A stretch of 26,618 nucleotides of DNA, taken from positions 1-26,618 of the forward strand of contig JAJHTX010000020.1 of assembly GCA_032164295.1 (NCBI GenBank). The letters are read 5' to 3'. The DNA comes from Inonotus obliquus. Taxonomy: Eukaryota; Basidiomycota; Agaricomycetes; Hymenochaetales; Hymenochaetaceae. This document shows positions 17,372 to 25,018 of the stretch, one piece after another (position 1 is the stretch's first letter; each line of letters begins with the position of its first letter). The position numbers were made by a program, and so were the translations under genes. The notes beneath the pieces were generated by a model. The model searched no databases. It was given only the letters and a program-made list of their open reading frames with translations, and was not told the DNA's origin.

Positions 17372-19185
17372 TATCCAGCTGCACCTTCCAGTACAACTAC
17401 CCTGCTATGACTTTTGAGATGTTACTCAAATGGATTAAATAAATTTAATAATAATTAATATTGAAACTATTTTATATTATAAAACATAAAACTTTTTACA
17501 GCTCTACTTTATAACTTTAATTAAGTAAACAAAGTAAAGATATAAATTATTATTTCGCTTTATTTTCCACCAAAATAAGCTCCTTCCCAGCGACAGACGG
17601 TTAGTTCATCTCGGATTTTTGCTTCACCGTTGCGCCTAATGATCAACGATTACTCGAAATTCCTCCTTCATGCCACCAAGTTTCAGGCGACAATCCGTAA
17701 CATTAATTTATTATTTTGATTTTTTTTAGTGATTAGCTTATCCTTATGCTCTTTAGTTTTTATATTTAAATCAAATAAAAAAAGATTTAAACAGTTTAAA
17801 ACTAACTTTCTTTTTCAAGAAAGGTAAGAGAAGTTTTGCGTCACTTTGTGAAAATCTTTATAGCACGTCGATAGCCCAGTTCATGAGGGCCATAAGGGCT
17901 TGTCTTAGCCCCAAATGAAACTTTATCAGAATCATAAATTGTTAAGTACAAATTAACAATAGGGATTGCGTCCGTTAACGGATTTAACCTCACTCCTCAC
18001 GATACGGACTGAAGACAGCCATGCAACACCTGTATTAAGCACCTGTTATCTTTAACAATAAAAATAACAAAATAACTCCTTTAAATTTAAAGTTTTTATA
18101 CAAGAACTGGTAAGGTTTTACGCGGACTATCGCATTAAATAACATGCTTCACTTCGTTTGCTCCGAAACCGACTAATTTTTTTGTTTTCAACTTTGCAGT
18201 CGTACTCACAAGGCGGAATGGTTTTCGTGTTAACATCGTCTCTAGTTTATATTCTCCCTAGTAACTACCATTCATCGTTGACAGTGAGGGATACAAGGGT
18301 CTCTAATCCTTTTTTCTGTCCTCACCTTCGTTTCTCAGCGTCAATCTTTATTGGATAAAAGCCTTCGCCCTTAACACTCTACTTGTTGTATTCGGTTAGT
18401 ACACCTGTTATCAAGCATTGTTTTAACCTCTTTTAGATTCTAGCTTTAATTGACCTTCTGTTAAATATTATAATAGTACAAAAGTAGTATTATAATAGTA
18501 AACTTAATTTTAGATACTTAAAGCCGCCTACAAACCCTTTACGCCTGATCAAGACGAATAACGTTTGCGTCTCTCGCCTTACCGAGTCTTCTGGCACGAG
18601 TACTTGGACGACACTAATAGTAAAGTAATATCATTATTTTCCTTTACGTTATCCCCGATGACACACCAAGGATTTCAGTTAGCTAGTTCACTCTTGCGAG
18701 CATTGACTAATATTCTTGACTGCTGGTAGCAAAACGCTACTTGGGAGATTTCAATCCCAATGTGGTCATTAGTTCTGTCAAACTTGACTATCGATCGTCG
18801 GCTTGGGAGGCTTCTACCCTGCCAACTACCTAATCGAATGTAATTTGAATCCCTGTTGCGGAAAATTTCCCTTTCTTTCTTTAAAGTTTACCTTTTGTTT
18901 TATTCTTTATATACTTTAAAGGTTTCTTAGGCCTGAAAAGTTTCACTGGTAGAAAAAAAAAGTTTTGTTCTAGTTTATGAAAAAGAATTATCTTCAATTT
19001 CTGAAGTCTACAAGGGTATCTCAATTACAATACTCACCCGTACACCTTGTACACTTAAATCATAAAATTTGTTTAATTTTAATTAACATTTTTGTTAATA
19101 TTGATTAACTGTGTACAAACGATTTGCATGTCTTAAAACTACTGAAAAACGTTCAATCGGAACCAAAATTAAATTCCTACTTTTT
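17372..19185 (-). rRNA. rns: Small-subunit ribosomal RNA
   Basis: On the minus strand the 5' end shows GATTGAACG and GACATGCAAATCG as in bacterial 16S rRNA. The 530 region reads GTGCCAGAAGACTCGGTAA, the 900-1100 region contains recognisable core elements, and the decoding-site region is followed by the 3' end GTACTGGAAGGTGCAGCTGGA near 17,374-17,394. The length of about 1.8 kb is normal for fungi and leaves no room for a large intron. The exact ends are estimates from the conserved cores. A 66-codon plus-strand frame inside it (18158-18358) is antisense noise. rns leads the minus-strand tRNA and protein-gene array. Confidence 0.93.
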
Positions 19186-19239
19186 TTTATAAAAAAAGAA
19201 TTGTTACTTTCTTTTTTTAATATTTTATATGCGTTTAGC

Positions 19240-19410
19240 AATATTTATTATCTCTTATAAACACTTATATTTGTTCTAAAACACTTTATTAACACTAGTA
19301 TATACGTAGTAACAATTAATAACACTAATTTATGTTCAATATAAACTATATTAACACTAATATATGCTTAATAACACTTAAGAACACTTATAAATATAAT
19401 TGTATAATTA
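19240..19410. repeat. Degenerate repeats of AACACTAATATATG upstream of rns
   Basis: At least five variants of the string (T)AACACTA.TATATG or AACACTTA occur in about 150 bp, near 19259, 19290, 19329, 19352 and 19371-19390. They lie in the 5' flank of rns on the minus strand, between rns and the plasmid-type block, where a promoter or control site could be. Confidence 0.6.
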
Positions 19411-19530
19411 CACTTTTGTAACAATAATAAAATATCTAGCTTTAAAAGTTTAAAGTACAACAGAACAAAATAATAATCAAGTTTAAATAATTAATAAAAA
19501 TTTTACTGTTTTGTAATTAATTTAATTTAA

Positions 19531-19791
19531 ATGTTAGTAATAGTTTTATTAATTTTGCTAATTAATCCAGTTTTATTTTTACTACTGTTAATAACAATAG
19601 ACGAGTCAGACACTCGATGACTTTTATTGGCAAATTTATTTCGAATAACGACTATAGCAAATAAACTATTAATAATATTAATAGTTGTTAAGTTAAGGCT
19701 GGCAATATACAGGGGGTATTGTTTACTTTACTATAATAGAGCTTATAAGACTAATGCGCCTGTGAGCGAACTAAATTTGTCTCATTTCTAG
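19531..19791 (+). CDS. orf86, small membrane protein with an internal TGA
   Basis: From ATG at 19531 the frame gives 86 codons if the TGA after DTR is read as Trp (about residue 31), ending in TAG at 19791. The N-terminal segment (LVIVLLILLINPVLFLLLLI) is strongly hydrophobic. A second hydrophobic stretch, KLLIILIVVKL, lies near residues 44-54, followed by a basic Tyr-rich tail. Continuation of sensible sequence past the TGA suggests a real gene. It could use readthrough, code 4, or have been recently broken. Family unknown. It is the first gene of the second plasmid-type block. Confidence 0.45.
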
Positions 19792-19966
19792 ATTTAAAAA
19801 ACAAAGTAACTATTTTTATTAAATCATTAGTTAATTTTACAGAAAAATATGTTTATAATTAGTAAAAAATATTTATTGTTATATTATTCTATTTCAAGAA
19901 TATTAATTAAAACTTTAGTTGTTACAAACATTTTTTACTGCTATTATTATTTATCTTGCTCAAATA

Positions 19967-20791
19967 ATGGAAATTAATCACCAACTTACTTGGGTTTTAG
20001 CCTTAGTTTTAATATTTGGATGTTTCTATTTCTTTAAAGATGTAATGTTTGATCTAACCAATAAAATTTATTCTATTATTAGAAATTTATTTAAAATATT
20101 TATTAATTATTTAAATGATATTAAACATAATGTTGATAATACTAATTTTGATAAATTTAATAATCAAATTAAAGATCATATTAAAGAAAATAAAAAATCT
20201 ATTTATTCACATGCTAAAGAGGCTTATGGCTCACTATCTGAGAGTGGGAAACTTGATGATATACAGCCTAAAGCTAAATCTAGTTATTTATCATATAAAA
20301 CTATACTTATTATTACTGGTGTAGCTGCAATATTAGGTTTCATGTACATTGGATACTACAATTATGATGATTTAACTCCTATTTTACAAAAAACTTTTGA
20401 TATTTTAATTGAAGTACCTCATGTTGTACTTTGGAAAATTCCTAAAACAATATTTTGGGACAAACCTAAAAAATTTGTTTATGATTTACCGAAAAAAACA
20501 ATTAGAGGGGTTAAAAGTGTTTTTAATTTATTAAAAAGAAAAATGGGAATTGGTTCTAATAGATTACCCAGACCGGCTACTGATCCTAATAACTCTATAC
20601 CTAGACCTCCTACTGAACCTAGTTGTAGCGGTTCAACCCTTCCTTCTATAACTTATCCTAGTTCAACACCAAAACCAAATGAGACAGGTATTTTTTCTCC
20701 TATAACTAATTGGTGGAAAAATTATAGACGAGAATTAGCTTTAGATCGTTCACATCAAGCTGGAATGAATGCAAAGATAGAAAGATGGTAA
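19967..20791 (+). CDS. orf290, membrane protein with proline-rich tail, plasmid-type
   Basis: The frame opens with TTG at 19919 right after a TAG (290 aa); the first ATG is at 19967 (274 aa, MEINHQLTW) and is my preferred start. From the ATG, one hydrophobic segment spans about residues 8-24. A charged helical spacer follows, then a second TM at about 112-131 (ILIITGVAAILGFMYIGYY). Next comes a basic stretch with repeated PK units (WKIPKTIFWDKPKK), and then a Pro/Ser/Thr-rich tail (RLPRPATDP, IPRPPTEP, STPKP). Trp is always TGG. The order of parts recalls orf376. The family was not recognised. Coding-like sequence continues beyond the stop (next entry). Confidence 0.65.
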   Translation: MEINHQLTWVLALVLIFGCFYFFKDVMFDLTNKIYSIIRNLFKIFINYLNDIKHNVDNTNFDKFNNQIKDHIKENKKSIYSHAKEAYGSLSESGKLDDIQPKAKSSYLSYKTILIITGVAAILGFMYIGYYNYDDLTPILQKTFDILIEVPHVVLWKIPKTIFWDKPKKFVYDLPKKTIRGVKSVFNLLKRKMGIGSNRLPRPATDPNNSIPRPPTEPSCSGSTLPSITYPSSTPKPNETGIFSPITNWWKNYRRELALDRSHQAGMNAKIERW

Positions 20792-20797
20792 CGATAA

Positions 20798-20959
20798 CTA
20801 AGTAAAAAACCTACAAGTGAATTTAAAGGTGGAAAATTGCATGAGAGATTAGAAAGAGCTATTAGAAATGAAGCAGCCAGTTCTGGTTCCGTAAGAGGTA
20901 ACCGCAAAATAGGAGTACGCAAGAGTAATCCGCCATCTTCTGGTTCTAATGTTGTGTAA
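20798..20959 (+). pseudogene. In-frame C-terminal continuation of orf290 beyond two TAA codons
   Basis: TAA at 20789-20791 and again at 20795-20797 is followed, in the same frame, by 53 open codons ending in TAA at 20957. They encode a hydrophilic Lys/Ser/Arg-rich tail (SKKPTSEFKGGKLHERLER and SGSVRGNRKIGVRKSNPP) that matches the style of the orf290 tail. Probably an older C-terminus cut off by nonsense mutations. Confidence 0.5.
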
Positions 20960-21045
20960 GTGATTAAACTTAAATAGAAGAGAGAGAGTTTTTTACAAGA
21001 TATTTTCTGAACATTTGTAATATGACAAAATTTAAAATTTAAATC

Positions 21046-21936
21046 GTGCCTTTAAGATATTATATTTATCCTATTTTTTCATTAGCAAAAGTTCTACTTA
21101 GACCTTTTGTTATTTCTGTCGTAAATAATTCTTCTGTTTATAAAGCTTTATGGAGTTTTGCTAGTTTTGCAATTACTAACGTTGGTTTTACTAATGGAGT
21201 TTTAATTTTATTAAATATTAGAAGATACATTTTTGGTGTAATTAATTTAACTTCTTTGTCTAAAATTATTTATAATTATAACCCTATTGCTTGGGGTATT
21301 CTCGAGTTAGTTCTAAAACCTGAATTAAATAAAATTATAGCTAATGGTGTAAACTTCCAATTTGGTATCAAAAAAGCTATTAATTGGATTGTTTTTAATG
21401 CTTTTCTTCTTATTTTCAATACGATTATTAAATCTTTTATCAAAATTAGTACGATTACTGTTTGTTCTACTTTAGCTCTATTGTGGTTTGCTAGTGTTGG
21501 TAATGCTAAAAACATTTTTACTATTGCTATTGAGATGAAAAATCTTATTGCTCAGTATTTATTCTTAAATTTACCCTCTCCTAGTAAATATCCGATTGAC
21601 AAAAGTTGGACTCTTAGTCTGTATCACTTTTTAGTTAAATGTAAAGTATATTTTGCTAATTGTAAAGAGTATTTAACTAAATATTTTTATAAAGATCAAG
21701 ATAATTTTACACATTTAACTAAATTTGGTAAAGTTTATGATCAAAATATTAAATTAAAAAGCATTAAAGATAATTACCTTTACAACTTTAATGATTATAG
21801 TTATGATCAAGTCTTTAAATTTACTGTAACTGAAAATTTTATTAATAATAATAATTTTGAGGTTATAGTTTTAAGTTTTAATCATTATATTAATTTTTTA
21901 AACCATTTATATAATGAATATAATTTATTTATTTAA
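21046..21936 (+). CDS. orf296, multi-TM hypothetical protein, plasmid-type
   Basis: No ATG is available near the 5' end. The frame begins after TAA at 21040 and the first likely start is GTG at 21046, giving 296 residues (MPLRYYIYPIF). Hydrophobic segments lie at about 35-60, 114-133 (WIVFNAFLLIFNTII) and 137-152 (STITVCSTLALLWFAS). The C-terminal 120 residues are hydrophilic, Asn/Tyr/Lys-rich and free of TMs. All Trp codons are TGG. The family was not recognised. It lies 109 nt before the orf173 start, in the same orientation, and may be co-transcribed with it. A long intact frame in such AT-rich DNA supports a real gene. Confidence 0.6.
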   Translation: MPLRYYIYPIFSLAKVLLRPFVISVVNNSSVYKALWSFASFAITNVGFTNGVLILLNIRRYIFGVINLTSLSKIIYNYNPIAWGILELVLKPELNKIIANGVNFQFGIKKAINWIVFNAFLLIFNTIIKSFIKISTITVCSTLALLWFASVGNAKNIFTIAIEMKNLIAQYLFLNLPSPSKYPIDKSWTLSLYHFLVKCKVYFANCKEYLTKYFYKDQDNFTHLTKFGKVYDQNIKLKSIKDNYLYNFNDYSYDQVFKFTVTENFINNNNFEVIVLSFNHYINFLNHLYNEYNLFI

Positions 21937-21969
21937 AGTTTTAGAGCTTTTTAAATCTTCAAGGTTTGG

Positions 21970-21986
21970 AGTACACCTTCCGTACT
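21970..21986 (+). promoter_or_regulatory. Hairpin AGTAC/GTACT before orf173
   Basis: AGTAC and GTACT flank ACCTTCC, following TTTGG and followed by AATAG. It occupies the same kind of position as the TTGGAGGTACTTCCAA element before orf376 and shares TTTGGAG, CTTCC and TAAT. A possible common control or processing element. Confidence 0.35.
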
Positions 21987-22051
21987 AATAGATATGTGTA
22001 TAAACTAAATAGTAGTAATATTAAAAATATAAAATTTTATTTTTAATCTTT

Positions 22052-22573
22052 ATGAAAAAGTTAAAATTTTTATTTAATAATTTTATTTCTAAATTAATTG
22101 ATTTACTTAATAAAATTAAATTTAGTAATATTATTGTTTTAGTTAATAATAAATCTTTCCCACTTAATAGTTTTAGTATATATTATCACATTAATAACTT
22201 TAATGATTATGATTTTCCACATAAAACTCTTTTCAAATTTTTCTTCTTAACTAGTGAACAGTGAAGTTTAGCTGTTCAACCGGTAATTGATGAGGATGGA
22301 GAGGAAGTTGTTTTTATGGGTATTTTATTAAATATTAGAGTGAAATCTTGTAGTACTAAAACTATTGCTGGTTATTATCACGAGTTCCCTTTTTATGTAG
22401 CACTCGATAATTATAAAAATCAATTGTTTATTAGTAATGTTCCTGTTGATTTATTCGAGGAGAAACAAAATTTAGATCTAACTTGTTATTTGTCTAAATT
22501 AATTAGTGATTACTGTTTTGAAATTGAGACCTTTAAATATGGTACATCAGTTGATTTAATACTTGAATATTAA
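22052..22573 (+). CDS. orf173, hypothetical protein interrupted by an in-frame TGA
   Basis: Two open pieces, 22052-22264 and 22265-22573, are in the same frame and separated only by a TGA at 22262-22264 after LTSEQ. Read as Trp, the product is 173 residues. The N-terminal part is basic and hydrophobic (MKKLKFLFNNF). A polar domain with VNNKSFPLNSFSIYYH follows, then an acidic IDEDGEEVVFMG stretch, then a soluble-looking C-terminal part with three Cys (CSTKT, LTCYL, DYCFE). No TM is obvious, unlike its neighbours. The family was not recognised. The surviving sense in the second half supports a functional or very recently broken gene. Confidence 0.5.
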
Positions 22574-22685
22574 TTTATAACAAATGAAGAATAATTAGCT
22601 CAAGTTAATAAACTTACTAATAATTTTAAATAAACACCTAAATTAAAATAATTAATTTAAATTAAAATAAATTAAATAATTATTT

Positions 22686-22935
22686 TATTAGTTTGTAACC
22701 CTTTACCTAAACCCAAATTTAAAACATAACTCAACTGTAATAAAAAAACTAACAAATTTGTGTGCTTTTTATCGCACCGCGAATAGGGTTAGTCATTCAA
22801 AGTTATAAAAAACAATCCTGAACATTTTTAGACTAATAGTTTTTAATAATAAGTAAAACAATCCTAACATTAATTAAGATTGCCTTATTATTTTGGACAG
22901 CTAACCTGAACTTTTTAGTTCACTTTTTTTTGTTA
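22686..22935 (+). promoter_or_regulatory. Repeat cluster C downstream of orf173
   Basis: It carries AACCCTTTACC, AACAATCCTGAACATTTTTA near 22811-22830, TTTTTAATAATAAGTAAAAC followed by AATCCTAACATTAA (near 22841-22874), and CCTGAACTTTTTAGTTCAC near 22905. These match cluster B in order and spacing. The last element is a perfect hairpin here (TGAACT, TTTT, AGTTCA) followed by a long T-run. No polymerase follows directly; a minus-strand ORF faces it. Confidence 0.55.
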
Positions 22936-23134
22936 TTTTTTTTACTTTTTTGGTTTTTTATTTTTTGAAAGACTAAAATCCCTATATCTTATATAATAAA
23001 AAAATTGTTTTTGTTTTTGTTGGTTTTTTACAGTTGAGTTATGTATTAAATTTTGTTAGTTTTTTTGTTTTCTGTTTTTTTGTTTTTATTGTTAAAGAAT
23101 TATTATCTATTAGAAAGTTTTGATTACTAGTGGA

Positions 23135-24280
23135 TTATAAAAGTTTACTTGATTCTAAATGTTGTTTAAGTATTTGATTAGTTATATTATTAATACTACT
23201 ATTTGAATTGATTCTTTCATTTGAACTACTAGACTGATTATTATTTTGAATATTAGCATCATTTGTAGTAGAAGTAGTAGAAGTAGTAGTAGTAGTTGTA
23301 CTAACAGTAGTAGTAGTATTTTCAACATTTTGATTGTTAGATTGTTGATTCTCACTACCTGGTTCACATAAGATAGGATTAACTAAATTTGTAATATAGC
23401 AAAAGAACGAATATGAAATAGAAAAAATAAATACTGTACTTAATATTTTACCTAATTTGCTCATTTTTAATTTATTGTATTCAATATTATCACTGAATGT
23501 ATGATCTAAATAAATTAAAGCAAATATTACAGATAACAAATAAGTATAAATTTGAGCTTGTTCACCAATATTCAAATCAAAAGAAATTAAGTTGGTTTCT
23601 AATAAATTAACTAAACCAATTAAAACTAAAAAGCAAATACTGTTAAATAAATAATAGTTTATTTTAATACTGTTACTGATATTATCTTTATTTTTAATAA
23701 AATAAATTGTAGTTTTAACTAAAACATTAAAGATTCTAACAATTAAATTAAATTTAATAAATAATAAATTTAATATTGCACCTGTAACTAGTATATAGCT
23801 ATAATCGACATTAAGATTAATATTGTAAATAAAGCAATAGTTAAAACAAATAGATAATATTGTAATTGTAAACAATAAAGCTAATGTTCTAAAACTTTTA
23901 GTAATATAAATCATTGGTAAAGATAATATAGAAGAATAAATATTCCAAAATTTAAAATATAATTCTTTAAATACTTGATTAATATTATTAATATAAAAAT
24001 ATTTATAAACATATTTAAAAATAAAAATAAAAAATATTAAAAAACCAATGAAAATTGGACAAATATCTAAATGTTTAGATATTGTTGTGACATGGAATAT
24101 ACTACTATAAACTCCTATTCCTGATCCAATTGACTGAATATAAAGTGCATTAAAGGCTAATACACCGGAATAAAATAAAAATATAGCAGCTATTCTCGTT
24201 AAGAAAGCAGGAGGAAGATGTGTCTGTTTTGAATGTAAAGCTGTTGCAGCTATTAAAATTAAAAGACTAATAAGAATCAT
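23135..24280 (-). CDS. Fusion of the nad2 N-terminus to an unrelated multi-TM protein
   Basis: Residues 1-68 are the start of NADH dehydrogenase subunit 2: MILISLLILI, FLTRIAAIFLFYSG, FNALYIQSIGSGIG and FHVTTIS are typical of fungal Nad2, and the DNA for these runs from 24280 to about 24077. Similarity may fade out only near residue 80. The remaining 300 residues do not look like Nad2. They hold about seven further hydrophobic segments, an Ile/Phe/Tyr/Asn-rich composition, and a 77-residue tail (from about 305) of Thr, Ser and Asn repeats. The frame is intact with one ATG. It could be an intact chimera that borrowed nad2 expression signals, or a plasmid ORF inserted into a duplicated nad2 5' end. 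It is not a functional nad2. Confidence 0.75.
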   Translation of the reverse strand: MILISLLILIAATALHSKQTHLPPAFLTRIAAIFLFYSGVLAFNALYIQSIGSGIGVYSSIFHVTTISKHLDICPIFIGFLIFFIFIFKYVYKYFYINNINQVFKELYFKFWNIYSSILSLPMIYITKSFRTLALLFTITILSICFNYCFIYNINLNVDYSYILVTGAILNLLFIKFNLIVRIFNVLVKTTIYFIKNKDNISNSIKINYYLFNSICFLVLIGLVNLLETNLISFDLNIGEQAQIYTYLLSVIFALIYLDHTFSDNIEYNKLKMSKLGKILSTVFIFSISYSFFCYITNLVNPILCEPGSENQQSNNQNVENTTTTVSTTTTTTSTTSTTNDANIQNNNQSSSSNERINSNSSINNITNQILKQHLESSKLL

Positions 24281-25018
24281 TGCTCAACCTAAGATTAGAA
24301 TTAAATCTAATCAAAATATAAGTTTTTTCTCTTTAACTTAATTGTTTAAAGATTATCAAACAACCAAAAAGTATAAGTTATAGGGGTTAAAATTTAATTT
24401 TATTAAGAAAAATATAAAAATTTTTAATTTTATTTTTTTTTTTCCCCCTTTTATATAAAAATTTTAATAAAGTTAAAACAATTTTATATAAGCTTTAGGC
24501 TTAATACTTGGTAAGAAGGTAGGATTATAAATTTTGTTTTTTTTTTCAAAATTTTAATTTTAGTAAGTTTAATTTTTTAAACTTTACCCCCTTTTATAAA
24601 GAATCTTAATAAAAATACAAAAATTACACCAGATTTGAGGTTTAATTTAAAAAAAGAGATCAGATTGTTTTTTCAACAGTAATTGGATTTGAAACCGAAT
24701 ATTGTTTAGTTTTAAGCTAAGTAATTTACCGTTTAAGTTATAATTAGTTTTGGAAATAAAACTTGTGCGGGTCCTTTTTAAGACCTTAAACTGCTCTATT
24801 TTATTTTCTAAACTTGATTTATCAGTTTGTTTCGTAGGAAATTTCTTAAATTTAATAAATTTTTATTTTAGTAAAAATAATTTATACTGAAACTATGGCT
24901 ATCTTTTGTTTTATTAAAGATGCTGTAATGCGGGTTGCTTAGGTATAACTAAATATTAAACAATTTCCAAATATTTGAATAAATAGAAGCCTTAAAGGCA
25001 AAAAAAAATAAATAAATC
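24281..25018. other. Divergent intergenic region with degenerate tRNA
   Basis: It lies between the minus-strand nad2 fusion and the plus-strand polymerase copy, so both 5' flanks are here. Apart from the tRNA-like remnant at 24,677-24,747 I see no gene. A short frame directly before the fusion start would read through two TGA codons and is probably non-coding. Confidence 0.5.
24677..24747 (-). pseudogene. Degenerate tRNA-like sequence (copy related to 12,228-12,302)
   Basis: The anticodon-region stem TTAG/CTAA encloses CTTAAAA, which would give anticodon UAA (Leu). A T-loop-like TTTCAAA is present but the T-stem carries insertions, and the acceptor strands pair over only about five bases. 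It aligns end to end with the remnant at 12,228-12,302. Leucine UAA is already served by an intact gene, so this is a probable decayed duplicate. Confidence 0.5.

Noticed and set aside
18158..18358. 66-codon plus-strand ORF
   Set aside because: It lies antisense within the conserved core of rns; the frame is a by-product of rRNA sequence.
23260..23320. AGT-trinucleotide run as a microsatellite or CRISPR-like repeat
   Set aside because: It is coding on the minus strand as a Thr/Ser tract within an intact frame; there are no spacers.
23182..23367. 61-codon minus-strand ORF rich in Leu
   Set aside because: It is an alternative frame of the Thr-repeat tail of the nad2 fusion ORF, produced by trinucleotide repetition.
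24281..24330. N-terminal extension of the nad2 fusion reading through two TGA codons
   Set aside because: It needs UGA as Trp, which the rest of the window does not support, and the ATG at 24280 matches the usual Nad2 start.
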